Assembly: GCF_900113175.1 (NCBI RefSeq)
Contig: NZ_FOOK01000034.1
Coordinates: 1-33,435, forward strand
Length of the DNA: 33,435 nt
Direction: 5' to 3'
Source: Planifilum fulgidum
GTDB lineage: Bacteria; Bacillota; Bacilli; Thermoactinomycetales; DSM-44946
Shown: positions 1 through 7,730 of the stretch, in pieces
How positions within the stretch are numbered: the first letter of the stretch is position 1
Layout of the letters: the number at the start of each line of letters is the position of its first letter
Made by a program: the position numbers and the translations under genes
The notes under the pieces: model-generated
Seen by the model: only the letters and a program-made list of their open reading frames with translations
Told to the model about the DNA's origin: nothing
Database searches by the model: none

Positions 1-258
1 TAGGACATCATTCTCCAGTCGCAGCCTTTTGACTTCCCGTTCCAGGTCCTTGTACTCTTTCCGCCTCCCTCTGTGCTCCATTAGCCCAAAATCGCCCTGT
101 TCCCGGTATTTCCGCATCCAGATCTTTAATCGCCCCACCTCTTGAATCCCCAGCTCTTCAGCAATCTTTGCCTTGGGAATGCCCTGAAGCCTCATTTCCA
201 CTGCCTTCTTTTTCAGTTCAAAGCTATATGTCTTGAATTTCTGTCCTTTTCTTGCCAC
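1..258 (-). CDS. IS3-family transposase OrfA, partial (runs off window)
   Basis: Eighty-six codons are visible, with the 3' part beyond the window start. The frame opens with GTG at 258, preceded by an SD-like AAGGGGTGA. The protein begins MARKGQKFKTYSFELKKKA and contains a helix-turn-helix (about residues 14-50, including AKIAEELGIQEVGRLKIWMR) followed by a charged leucine-rich coiled coil (KDLEREVKRLRLEN). This is the layout of the small DNA-binding OrfA of IS3/IS150-type elements, which is normally fused to the DDE catalytic OrfB by programmed frameshifting. The catalytic part is not in the window, so activity cannot be judged. It reads in the same direction as the helicase next to it. Family assignment rests on the HTH-plus-leucine-zipper pattern and the adjacent terminal repeat. 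Confidence 0.8.
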   Translation of the reverse strand, partial: MARKGQKFKTYSFELKKKAVEMRLQGIPKAKIAEELGIQEVGRLKIWMRKYREQGDFGLMEHRGRRKEYKDLEREVKRLRLENDVL

Positions 259-264
259 GAAAAT

Positions 265-326
265 CACCCCTTAAAGTAATTTTCACAGGGGTGTTTTCCT
301 GTGTCTACTTTAAGGGGTGCACTTCA
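265..326 (-). mobile_element. IS3-type terminal end with long internal inverted repeat
   Basis: On the minus strand the element appears to begin at 326 with TGAAGTGCACCCCTTAAAGT, a typical IS3/IS150-group end. Within it a perfect 14-base inverted repeat (265-278 against 306-319) encloses a second CACAGG/CCTGTG pair. The inner arm contains the SD of the transposase. The element sits about 25 bases beyond the stop of the helicase gene. The other end and any target duplication lie outside the window, so the exact border is inferred. Confidence 0.6.
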
Positions 327-351
327 CTACCGGCAGGGTGTTTTCCCTTTT

Positions 352-1935
352 TCAGGAACGGTTGCGGGGACGGGCCGGTTCGAGATTGACCCTCGCCCCG
401 TTGATTTTCGATTGGCGCAGAGCTTCGAAAACAAAGGGGGCCACTTCCTTCGGAACCTCCACAAAGGAAAACCGGTCGTAAATGTTGATCCGCCCCACCT
501 GTTTGGCCGAAATCCCCGCCTGTTCCGATATCATTTTCACCAATTCCTGGGGGCCGATGTTGGCGTTGCGTCCCAGGTTCACAAAAAAGCGAACCATTCC
601 GGGCGCGGCCCCCGTCTCGCCGAAATCGTAGGCGGAATCCGCACTTTCGGTCAGCCGATCGGCAAAGGCCAGATACAGCGCGGCGACCGCGACGGTTTCC
701 GGGCTGTGCCGGGCCGTCAACTCCCGCACCATTTCCCGGAACAGGGAGAAATCCTTCTCCGACCGAATCGTCTCCTCGACCTGGGCGATCCACGCCTGCT
801 GCTGCTTCTCGGCCACTTCCTCCAGACTGGGAACCTCCCGCAGCTCCAGCCGCTGATGAATGCCTTCCTCAATGGAACGGAGCTGCTTCATCTCCCGGGG
901 AGTGACCAGCGTGAGGGCGACTCCCGTCCTGCCCGCCCGCCCGGTGCGGCCGATGCGATGCACATAGCTCTCGGTGTCCTGGGGAATGTCGTAGTTGATC
1001 ACGTGGGAGACGTTTCCCACATCAATCCCCCGCGCGGCCACATCCGTGGCCACCAGGAGCTCGATCTCCTTCTTCCGGAAGGCGCTCATCACGCGATCCC
1101 GCTGCTGCTGGGGAAGGTCGCCGTGCAGCCCCCCGGCCAGATATCCCCTGGCCTGAAGAGCTTCCGCCAGTTCATCCACTCCCTTTTTGGTCCGGCAAAA
1201 GAGGATGGCCAAATCGATGTCCTCGCTGTCCAGAATCCGGCACAGCGCCTCCAGCTTGTTGCTCTCCAACACCCGATAATACACCTGTTCGATGACGGGC
1301 ACGGTCACTTCGCCGCGGCTGACCGTGACATAGCGGGGTTTCCGCATATACTTTTTCGCCAGCTGCCGGATGGCGGGGGGCATCGTGGCGGAAAAGAGAA
1401 GGAGCTGCCGATGTTCGGGCAAATATTTCATCACCGCTTCGATGTCGTCGATAAAGCCCATGTCCAGCATCTCATCCGCTTCATCCAGAACCATGATCTC
1501 CACACGGCTCAGGTTCAGCGTCCCCCGGCGGAGATGATCCAAAATCCGTCCCGGCGTCCCGATCACCACGTGGACACCCTGCTGAAGCGCCTTGATCTGC
1601 CGTCCGATCGACTGCCCGCCGTAGATGGGAAGGGTTCTCACCCTCTTAAGCCGACCGATTTTTCGCATCTCCTCCGAAATCTGAATCGCCAGCTCCCTCG
1701 TGGGGGCTAAAATCAGGCTTTGCACCTCGCGGCGGCGGGGATCGATCCGCTCCAGAACCGGAATGCCGAAGGCGGCGGTTTTTCCCGTTCCGGTCTGCGC
1801 CTGGCCGATCACATCCTCTCCTCGCAACACCAGCGGGATGCATTCCTCCTGAATCGGGGACGGTTCCTCAAAGCCCATGTCGGCGATTCCGCGCAGGATC
1901 GCCGGATCCAAGTCAAACATGTCGAAACGCTTCAT
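352..1935 (-). CDS. DEAD-box ATP-dependent RNA helicase with DbpA-type RNA-binding domain
   Basis: A 527-residue RNA helicase that unwinds short RNA duplexes with ATP in ribosome assembly or RNA decay. Visible motifs are the Q motif (GFEEPSPIQ, 21-29), Walker A AQTGTGKT (46-53), PTRELA (78-83), DEAD (151-154), SAT (182-184), ARGID (301-305) and HRIGRTGRAG (326-335). A spacer region near 355-440 leads to a C-terminal domain (about 446-518) with VRFFVNLGR and the FSFVEVP signature of the DbpA/CsdA RNA-binding fold. This resembles B. subtilis DbpA (YxiN) and E. coli DeaD, but I cannot choose between orthologues. The ATG overlaps the cinA stop (ATGA), with AAAGGTGA upstream, so the two are translationally coupled. 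In Bacillus recA usually follows cinA; here the helicase does, and an IS end follows directly. Confidence 0.93.
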   Translation of the reverse strand: MKRFDMFDLDPAILRGIADMGFEEPSPIQEECIPLVLRGEDVIGQAQTGTGKTAAFGIPVLERIDPRRREVQSLILAPTRELAIQISEEMRKIGRLKRVRTLPIYGGQSIGRQIKALQQGVHVVIGTPGRILDHLRRGTLNLSRVEIMVLDEADEMLDMGFIDDIEAVMKYLPEHRQLLLFSATMPPAIRQLAKKYMRKPRYVTVSRGEVTVPVIEQVYYRVLESNKLEALCRILDSEDIDLAILFCRTKKGVDELAEALQARGYLAGGLHGDLPQQQRDRVMSAFRKKEIELLVATDVAARGIDVGNVSHVINYDIPQDTESYVHRIGRTGRAGRTGVALTLVTPREMKQLRSIEEGIHQRLELREVPSLEEVAEKQQQAWIAQVEETIRSEKDFSLFREMVRELTARHSPETVAVAALYLAFADRLTESADSAYDFGETGAAPGMVRFFVNLGRNANIGPQELVKMISEQAGISAKQVGRINIYDRFSFVEVPKEVAPFVFEALRQSKINGARVNLEPARPRNRS

Positions 1936-3185
1936 GTCTGAGCTTCACCTTTCTTTAATCGTTCCTGTAGAATGAAAAGTGCATATTTTGCCGCACGCAA
2001 CTGGATCCCCTGGCGGTTCCCGCCGAGACGGAGCCGGTACGCGCGGGTGGGTCGCCCCTCTTCCGCACAACCGATGTACACCAGTCCCACCGGCTTGTCC
2101 TCCACCGGATCCGGACCCGCCACACCGGTCACGCTGACGGCCAAATCGGAACCGAAAAGCTCCCTCGCGCGCTCCGCCATGGCGAGGGCCGTTTCCATGC
2201 TGACCGTCCCGTATCGCTCGATCACCCCGGAGGGGACTTTCAGAACCCCTTCCTTCGCATCCGGCGTGTAACTGACCACGCCCCCCTTCACCGCTCCGCT
2301 GCTTCCCGGCACCGTCGTCAGCATGCGGCTGATCAAGCCGCCGGTGCAGCTTTCCGCAAGGGCCAGAGTCCTCTTCCGATCGAGGAGACGCCGGACCACC
2401 AGCTCCTCCAGCGACAATTCCCCTTCCCCGTAACAAAAGCCGCCCACCCGCTTCATGATTTCCCGGCGGACGGGTTCCATCAGCCTCTCCGCTTCATCCG
2501 CGTCGCGGGCCTTGGCGGTCAAGCGCAGGGTCACTTCCGCCTCCTTCGCCAGCGGAGCGACGGTCGGGTTGCTTTGGTTTTGAATCAGATCCTTGAGGCG
2601 TTCCTCCAGATGGGATTCTCCGATCCCGAAAAAGCGGTAAACCCGGGAGATGATCACTTCATCGCCGGGCAGAAGGGAGAGCAGGAAAGGCCTCACTTCC
2701 TCCTCAAACATCGGAATCAGTTCTCCGGGGGGGCCCGGCATCAGCACGTAAGTGGTGCCTTCGTGCGTGACGGCCATGCCCGGGGCCGTTCCGTTGCGGT
2801 TTTCAAAAACCGTCGCGCCTTCAAACACCAAGCCCTGTTTGTAGTTGCCGGGGGGAACCGACGAGCCGAAGCGGGCGAACAAGGCTTCCATCCGGGCAAT
2901 GGACGGCGGATGCGGGACGAGGGGAAGCCCCAAAACCTCCGCAAGGGCTTCCTTGGTCAAATCGTCCTCGGTGGGACCGAGTCCCCCGGTGATCAAAACC
3001 AGATCGGACCGGGATCCGGCCAAACGGAGCGTCTCCTTCAGCCGTTCCCGGTTGTCTCCGACGGCGGAATGGTAATACACGTTGATTCCCAGCTCGGCGC
3101 ATTCGCGGGAGAGATAGGCGGAATGGGTGTCCACAATTTGACCCAGAAGCAGCTCCGTTCCAACCGCAATGATTTCGCCGCGCAT
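1932..3185 (-). CDS. cinA: CinA: NMN deamidase / competence-damage inducible protein
   Basis: A 417-residue two-domain protein. The N-terminal MoaB/MogA-like domain (about 1-170) starts GEIIAVGTELLLGQIVDT and includes LITGGLGPTEDDLT (64-77) and LMPGPPGE (148-155). The C-terminal domain (about 258-413) carries the PncC signature AESCTGG (277-283), GVVSYTPDAK and SVTGVAGP. In characterised homologues the C-terminal domain deamidates nicotinamide mononucleotide for NAD salvage and the N-terminal domain has ADP-ribose pyrophosphatase activity. Length and motifs are normal. The start is ATG after GGAGGGTTGT. It lies downstream of pgsA, as in Bacillus, but recA does not follow. Confidence 0.95.
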   Translation of the reverse strand: MRGEIIAVGTELLLGQIVDTHSAYLSRECAELGINVYYHSAVGDNRERLKETLRLAGSRSDLVLITGGLGPTEDDLTKEALAEVLGLPLVPHPPSIARMEALFARFGSSVPPGNYKQGLVFEGATVFENRNGTAPGMAVTHEGTTYVLMPGPPGELIPMFEEEVRPFLLSLLPGDEVIISRVYRFFGIGESHLEERLKDLIQNQSNPTVAPLAKEAEVTLRLTAKARDADEAERLMEPVRREIMKRVGGFCYGEGELSLEELVVRRLLDRKRTLALAESCTGGLISRMLTTVPGSSGAVKGGVVSYTPDAKEGVLKVPSGVIERYGTVSMETALAMAERARELFGSDLAVSVTGVAGPDPVEDKPVGLVYIGCAEEGRPTRAYRLRLGGNRQGIQLRAAKYALFILQERLKKGEAQT

Positions 3186-3226
3186 ACAACCCTCCTGTTT
3201 TTCCGATCGGATGACGAAAAGGGCGG

Positions 3227-3249
3227 AGCCCCGCCGCCCGGCGGGGGCT
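3227..3249 (-). other. GC-rich intercistronic stem-loop between pgsA and cinA
   Basis: AGCCCCGCC (3227-3235) pairs with GGCGGGGGCT (3240-3249) around a four-base loop with one bulged G. On the minus strand CCGCCCTTTTCG follows. It could slow or partly terminate transcription, or act as an RNA-processing or stabilising stem; no strong U-tract directly follows. Confidence 0.4.
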
Positions 3250-3254
3250 GGCCC

Positions 3255-3839
3255 TCACCGGTGTTTGGAAAAGCGGATGACCTTCCAATTTTTAATGAAA
3301 TAATCTACACCGGACCAGACCGTGATGATCACGGCGGCCCAGGTGATGATTCCCGCAAAGGGAAAGGCGAAGGACGAAAAGGGAAAATTGTTGATCATCA
3401 GGGCGACGATGGCGACGATTTGGACGATCGTCTTCAGCTTTCCCCAGGGGCTGGCGGCAATCACCTGGCCCTCGGCGGCGGCGATCATGCGCAGTCCGGT
3501 TACCGCAAACTCCCGGCTGATGATCACAATCGCCACCCATGCATCCAACCGCTGCATCTCCACCAGCGAAATCAGCGCTGCGGAAATCAGCAACTTGTCC
3601 GCCAGGGGATCCAGCAGTTTCCCCAAATTGGTCACGAGCTTCCGTTTCCGGGCGATATATCCGTCCAGCCCGTCCGTGACGGCGGCCAGAATGAAGATCA
3701 GGGCGGCGATGATCTCGCTGACGGTGATCACCCCTTGCCCGAACTGAAACTGGCCGAGATTGAACCGGACCAGAAGGAAAAACATCACCACCGGAACCAG
3801 AAAAATGCGGGCCAGCGTGATCTTGTTGGGCAGATTCAC
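3255..3839 (-). CDS. pgsA: CDP-diacylglycerol--glycerol-3-phosphate 3-phosphatidyltransferase
   Basis: An integral membrane enzyme of 194 residues that makes phosphatidylglycerol phosphate from CDP-diacylglycerol and glycerol-3-phosphate, the committed step to phosphatidylglycerol and cardiolipin. The CDP-alcohol phosphotransferase signature is complete: DGLDGYIAR, then GKLLDPLADK, giving DxxDGxxAR...GxxxDxxxD. Several hydrophobic segments are visible (about 6-26, 33-54, 82-102, 125-175). The frame is open upstream, but the start is placed at GTG 3839 (VNLPNKITLARIFL) because GGAGGTT lies nine bases before it and the family begins this way. The start falls two bases before the rimO stop at 3841, which points to translational coupling. 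Confidence 0.94.
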   Translation of the reverse strand: MNLPNKITLARIFLVPVVMFFLLVRFNLGQFQFGQGVITVSEIIAALIFILAAVTDGLDGYIARKRKLVTNLGKLLDPLADKLLISAALISLVEMQRLDAWVAIVIISREFAVTGLRMIAAAEGQVIAASPWGKLKTIVQIVAIVALMINNFPFSSFAFPFAGIITWAAVIITVWSGVDYFIKNWKVIRFSKHR

Positions 3840-3840
3840 G

Positions 3841-5166
3841 TCAGAGAACCTCCCCCGCGAGGTCGAATTCGAATGAATGGGTGATCCGGGCGCGAACCAC
3901 TTCGCCGATGGGCAACCCTTGACCGCGGACAAACACCTCGCCGTCGATCTCCGGGGCGTCATACTGGGTGCGTCCCAAATAAACATCGTTCCGCCCATCG
4001 TAGGATTCGATCAACACTTCCAAATCCCGTCCGACATGCCGCTGATTCCGCCGGCTTGAAATCCGGCGCTGCAATTCCATCAGCCGGTGGGCCCGCTCCT
4101 CCTTGACCTCCTCCGGAACGTGGTCGGGCAGCCGGGATGCGGGCGTTCCTTCTTCGTTGGAATAGGTGAAGACCCCCAAACGATCGAACTCCACCTGCCG
4201 CACGAATCGGAGCAGGTTCTCAAAATCCTCCTCCGTCTCACCGGGGAACCCAACGATGATCGAAGTGCGGATCGCCACATCCGAAATGCGGGCGCGAATT
4301 TGCTCGATCAAAGACAGGATGTCGCGCTGCCTGCCCGGACGGCGCATGCGCCTGAGAATGCGATCTTCGCTGTGCTGCAGGGGCATATCGATGTACTTGC
4401 AGATTTTCGGGTTGGAAGCGATCGTCTCCAGAAGCTCTTCGTTGAAAGCACCCGGATAGAGATAATGAAGGCGAACCCAGCGTATCCCTTCCACTTCGGA
4501 AACGCGGTTCAGAAGGGAGGCGAGGGCCGGAGATCCATACAGATCCACTCCGTAGTTGCTGGTGTCCTGAGCGATCAGGATCACCTCCCGCACCCCCTCC
4601 GCAGCCAACTGCTCCACCTCGCGCACAATGCTTTCGATGCTTCGGCTGCGAAACGCTCCGCGCATGATGGGGATACTGCAAAAAGTGCAGGCGTTGTCAC
4701 ACCCCTCGGCAATTTTGACATGGGCAAAATGGCGGGGAGTCAACCGCTTTCGCGGGAGAGCCCGTTCATACGAAAAAACGGGGTTGCCTACAAACACCGG
4801 CCGTCGACCCGAAACGGATTGGGCAATCACCTCCGCGATCCTGGCAAAATCGCCCGTCCCCACGATTCCGTCAATCTCCGGAATCTCCCTCATCAGTTCC
4901 TCTTTATAGCGCTGGACCAAACACCCGGAAACGATCAAACATTTCACCCGTCCCGTTTCCTTCAGCGCCGCCAAATCCAAAATGGTGTTTATCGATTCTT
5001 CCTTGGCGGCATCGATGAATCCGCATGTATTCACAATCACGACGGTGGCGTCGTTCGGATCTTCCACCAGCTCGTGGCCTTGCTGATCGATCAGTCCCGA
5101 CATGATTTCAGAATCCACGAGATTCTTTTCGCATCCCAACGTGACAATCGCAACTTTTTCCGGCAT
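3841..5166 (-). CDS. rimO: Ribosomal protein S12 methylthiotransferase RimO
   Basis: A 441-residue radical-SAM methylthiotransferase that adds a methylthio group to the conserved aspartate of ribosomal protein S12. The N-terminal UPF0004 domain has three cluster-binding cysteines (Cys12, Cys48, Cys82). The radical-SAM CxxxCxxC is CDNACTFC (Cys156, Cys160, Cys163). A TRAM domain fills about 375-441. RimO rather than MiaB is chosen from TLGCEKNLVDSE and NTCGFIDAAKEES. ATG follows GGAGGAAATGCG. It heads a rimO-pgsA-cinA-helicase unit with its own promoter. Confidence 0.95.
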   Translation of the reverse strand: MPEKVAIVTLGCEKNLVDSEIMSGLIDQQGHELVEDPNDATVVIVNTCGFIDAAKEESINTILDLAALKETGRVKCLIVSGCLVQRYKEELMREIPEIDGIVGTGDFARIAEVIAQSVSGRRPVFVGNPVFSYERALPRKRLTPRHFAHVKIAEGCDNACTFCSIPIMRGAFRSRSIESIVREVEQLAAEGVREVILIAQDTSNYGVDLYGSPALASLLNRVSEVEGIRWVRLHYLYPGAFNEELLETIASNPKICKYIDMPLQHSEDRILRRMRRPGRQRDILSLIEQIRARISDVAIRTSIIVGFPGETEEDFENLLRFVRQVEFDRLGVFTYSNEEGTPASRLPDHVPEEVKEERAHRLMELQRRISSRRNQRHVGRDLEVLIESYDGRNDVYLGRTQYDAPEIDGEVFVRGQGLPIGEVVRARITHSFEFDLAGEVL

Positions 5167-5178
5167 CGCATTTCCTCC

Positions 5179-5231
5179 AAAAAATGGGCACCATCTCTGA
5201 CATTCTTCCGTAAGTATATACGATGCCCATT
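5179..5231 (-). terminator. Terminator-like hairpin enclosing the rimO promoter spacer
   Basis: On the minus strand AATGGGCATC (5222-5231) can pair with GGTGCCCATT (5183-5192), followed at once by a run of six T and then the rimO SD. Transcripts from the rimO promoter would start inside the loop and lack the 5' arm, so only RNA reading through from the rodZ-like gene would form the hairpin. The 33-base loop is long, so terminator strength is uncertain. Confidence 0.45.
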
Positions 5232-5242
5232 CGGCATGTCAA
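5213..5242 (-). promoter_or_regulatory. Sigma-A-type promoter for rimO operon
   Basis: On the minus strand a perfect TTGACA -35 (5237-5242) is separated by 18 bases from TATACT (5213-5218). Transcription would start near 5206, about 40 bases before the rimO ATG. It lies in the gap between the last rodZ-like gene and rimO. Confidence 0.75.
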
Positions 5243-5246
5243 AAAG

Positions 5247-6149
5247 CTAGGTCGTCTTCTGCTTATCCTCATCCTTCTTCTCACCGGCCTTCTTGTCCAG
5301 CCGGAACTGGTATGTCTGAGCCTCTTTCTGCTCCTTCGTGTCCACCAGATATCCGTTGACCTTAAGTTCAATCTTGTCCGGCTTGCCCAGATGCAGGGAG
5401 ATCCATTCGGAGTGGGTGAAGGTTTCCGTTTGGCCCGCCTGAATGTAACCGTCCTTCATCACCGAACCGGTCGGCCCCCCTCCCCGTGCGCGAAACCAGC
5501 TTTCGGACGAAGCTTTGATGGTGATCACCACCTCGTCCGCATTGCCGATAACATATTCGTCGCCGTGTTTGTTCGACTCCGACGTCTTCACCAGCCGGAG
5601 CGACACGTCGCTTCCTTCCCCGGACATAGAAGCCGCCCGGGACGAACCGCTCTCCTCCGAAGGAGAAGCCTCCTCCGGCTCCTGCGACGCTTCCGCGGAA
5701 GCCGACTCGCCGCCTTCCGGAGCGCTCCCGGAGAAAACGAAAAAATAAAGCGTGGATAAAGCGCCCGACAGAAGAATCAGCAATATGACGCCAAACAATA
5801 ATGGCTTGGAGGAAATGACTTTCAATAGGGACGGTTTTCCGACTTTCGCCCGTTCTTTCCTCGCGTGCCGCTCCTTCCGGCTCGGCAGGGAGCGTTTGGA
5901 GGCCCCGGCGGTGATAATCTGTGATTTCTCCTCGAAATAGCGCAAAATCGGATCCGGAGAAACTCCGAGACACTGCGCGTAGGCGCGTATGATCGCCCGG
6001 GCATAGGAATGTCCGGGCAACGCGGAATAGTCTCCCTCTTCGATGGCCTTCAGATAGCGGGATTGCACGCGGATCTTTCGCTCAACATCCTCCAGGCTGA
6101 GACCGGCCGCTTCCCGCGCCCGCCTCAGCTCTTCCGCTGGATTGGACAT
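5247..6149 (-). CDS. RodZ-like HTH membrane protein, paralogue 1
   Basis: A 300-residue protein with the RodZ layout: a cytoplasmic HTH_25 domain (about 3-72, LRRAREAAGLSLEDVERKIR...YLKAIEEGDYSALPG), a short basic linker, one membrane segment (about 116-139) and an acidic Ser/Glu-rich stretch. It ends in an extracytoplasmic beta domain of the DUF4115 type (about 205-286, ending DKIELKVNGYLVD). RodZ links MreB filaments to the cell-wall elongation machinery. The start is ATG 6149, preceded by GGAGGTGTCAGTCC; an upstream in-frame extension has no SD. Its linker is the shortest of the four copies, and it is nearest rimO and pgsA. Whether this or paralogue 4 is the true RodZ cannot be decided by reading. 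Confidence 0.88.
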   Translation of the reverse strand: MSNPAEELRRAREAAGLSLEDVERKIRVQSRYLKAIEEGDYSALPGHSYARAIIRAYAQCLGVSPDPILRYFEEKSQIITAGASKRSLPSRKERHARKERAKVGKPSLLKVISSKPLLFGVILLILLSGALSTLYFFVFSGSAPEGGESASAEASQEPEEASPSEESGSSRAASMSGEGSDVSLRLVKTSESNKHGDEYVIGNADEVVITIKASSESWFRARGGGPTGSVMKDGYIQAGQTETFTHSEWISLHLGKPDKIELKVNGYLVDTKEQKEAQTYQFRLDKKAGEKKDEDKQKTT

Positions 6150-6216
6150 GGACTGACACCTCCCGACCTTGCGTCCCGTTCCCCACCGCAAGGCCCACGG
6201 GCCCTGAAAAACTCAC

Positions 6217-6267
6217 GGGGCAGGGAACTCGATGAAACGCCGTGGAAAGGGATGCGCACCCTGCCCC
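6217..6267 (-). terminator. Possible weak terminator between two rodZ-like genes
   Basis: GGGGCAGGG (6217-6225) is perfectly complementary to CCCTGCCCC (6259-6267). On the minus strand the stem is followed by GTGAGTTTTTC. The loop is 33 bases and the T-run starts five bases after the stem, so termination would be partial at best. No clear promoter was found in the remaining intergenic bases (6150-6282). Confidence 0.35.
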
Positions 6268-6282
6268 TGGATTCTCCGCTTT

Positions 6283-7617
6283 CTATTCGGACCGTTCGAT
6301 GCGGATCATCTTGGAAGCCTCGATGGGCTGTCCGTTCACCTTGATTTGTTTAATTGCCTGCGGCGCCCCAAACTCAATGTACAGATTGGAAGACCCGTCT
6401 GCCGGGTGCTGGTATTTATAGGTCTCGTTATTCCTAAGGGTCACATCCTTCAGATATTTTCCGCCTTCCGGTTGTTCGCGGATCTGCACCCAGCAAACAT
6501 CGGCGGCCGGTCCGATTTCCACCGACAGCTCGCCCGTGGCCGTGATTTGATAATGAGCCACTCCGCCGCTTTTCTCCACCAGCGACACCTCGGCCTCTTT
6601 TCCTTCGTCTTCAGGGGAATCGCTTTCCTGGGGAAGCGGCTCAGCGTTCACATTATCCGGATCGCTTTGTTCCGACGCCGAGCGCGTCTCCGCAGGCGGA
6701 TCATCCTTCAGGAAAGCATATGCCCCCCAGGCCGCGGCGGGAATCAACAGGGCAATCCCTGCGACCATGCCGATCCGGCGGATTTTCCGGCTGGTTTCTC
6801 CTTCCTGGGCTCTCTCCGAACGGCGGGAACGGGAGGATCGCTCCATCGAATAACGGTACGGGGATTCCCGCTCCTCGTCGGGCGAATCGGTGTCCCCCGA
6901 AACGTACCCGGCTCCCGATCCCCTCTTCAATTCCAGGCGCATGGTCCGCTCCGCGGATCTGTCCGCTCCCTCCCGCGCCTCACCGGCCGCATCGGGCTCT
7001 CCCCGGGATGACAGGCGGGAAAACTTTGATGTGCGGGAAAGATCCTGTATCGCCCTTTGCCGACCCGTGTCCCGGCTTTTTGTCGGATCGCCGGAAACCC
7101 GATCCGTGTCGGAAAAAAACTCCCTCCGGGAGGGAGATCCGTAGGAATCCGCATCTCCGGGGGAATGCCCGGTTCCCGGTTTCGCGTTGGTCCTCTGCGA
7201 CAGCGATTCCATGCGCATGGTCCGCTGCGTGAAACTCCGGCTCCCCCCCTCCCCTTCAAGGGCGTCGCCAGACTCTCCGCGGGGGGAGATGCGGGGATGC
7301 GTCGACGTGAAGCGGGATCGATCCTGAACCGCCTTCTGGCGATCCGTGTTCCGTTTTTTCACCGCGTCCTGAGATCCGGACTCACCAGGAATCGGGCGAT
7401 ATTTTTTCAGCAAGTGATGCGGTTCGATACCGACGCACTTGGCATATTGGCGTATGCAAGTGCGCACGAAATAGGGGCTCGGCAATTTGTCGAATTCCCC
7501 GTTTTCAAGGGCCATCAAATATCCGATTTCAATGCGGGTTTTATCCCGAATATCCTGTATGCTAAGACCCAGCGATTCTCTCGCTTCCTTCAGCCGGAGA
7601 CCGATCTCGAGAGACAC
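6283..7617 (-). CDS. RodZ-like HTH membrane protein, paralogue 2 with duplicated linker
   Basis: A 444-residue RodZ-type protein. The HTH domain covers about 3-75 (EIGLRLKEARESLGLSIQDI...FDKLPSPYFVRTCIRQYAKCVG). A very long polar linker (about 76-280) contains two copies of a roughly 65-residue unit: about 90-158 (starting NTDRQKAVQD) and 183-245 (starting DTGRQRAIQD). Each copy includes RGE and RTMR motifs and ends G-D-x-D-S. One membrane segment (about 281-304) is followed by an acidic spacer and a DUF4115-like beta domain (about 360-440). GTG 7617 is the chosen start, with GGAGGT seven bases upstream; the longer frame has no SD. It has its own promoter at 7677-7706. Function beyond RodZ similarity is unknown. 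Confidence 0.87.
   Translation of the reverse strand: MSLEIGLRLKEARESLGLSIQDIRDKTRIEIGYLMALENGEFDKLPSPYFVRTCIRQYAKCVGIEPHHLLKKYRPIPGESGSQDAVKKRNTDRQKAVQDRSRFTSTHPRISPRGESGDALEGEGGSRSFTQRTMRMESLSQRTNAKPGTGHSPGDADSYGSPSRREFFSDTDRVSGDPTKSRDTGRQRAIQDLSRTSKFSRLSSRGEPDAAGEAREGADRSAERTMRLELKRGSGAGYVSGDTDSPDEERESPYRYSMERSSRSRRSERAQEGETSRKIRRIGMVAGIALLIPAAAWGAYAFLKDDPPAETRSASEQSDPDNVNAEPLPQESDSPEDEGKEAEVSLVEKSGGVAHYQITATGELSVEIGPAADVCWVQIREQPEGGKYLKDVTLRNNETYKYQHPADGSSNLYIEFGAPQAIKQIKVNGQPIEASKMIRIERSE
6883..7350 (-). repeat. Degenerate tandem duplication inside rodZ-like paralogue 2
   Basis: Two imperfect units encode similar linker peptides: 7144-7350 (NTDRQKAVQD...RGESGDA...RTMRMES...GDADS) and 6883-7071 (DTGRQRAIQD...RGEPDAA...RTMRLEL...GDTDS). 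The copies have diverged but align without large gaps. The likely origin is an in-frame duplication within the linker. Confidence 0.7.
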
Positions 7618-7676
7618 CCGGCACACCTCCCATGGATTGAGCCACCCCAACAAATCGCTCGTCTCTTTCCTGTTTG

Positions 7677-7706
7677 AGTATAACCTGCTGCGATCCCCAA
7701 TGTCAA
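7677..7706 (-). promoter_or_regulatory. Sigma-A-type promoter for rodZ-like paralogue 2
   Basis: On the minus strand TTGACA (7701-7706) and TATACT (7677-7682) are spaced 18 bases apart, with the gene start about 60 bases downstream. The boxes are the same hexamers at the same spacing as the rimO promoter. Confidence 0.75.
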
Positions 7707-7730
7707 AGAGCCCCCTGGATCGGGAGCTCA
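7706..7730 (-). terminator. Short terminator after rodZ-like paralogue 3
   Basis: On the minus strand GAGCTCCC and GGGGGCTC form a stem (one T-G wobble) followed by TTTG. It overlaps the stop codon of paralogue 3 and abuts the -35 box of the next gene, a compact terminator-promoter junction. The T-run is short. Confidence 0.4.

Noticed and set aside
3840-3998. Longer PgsA start at 3998
   Set aside because: The 53 extra residues lie within rimO and lack homology; GTG 3839 has a strong SD.
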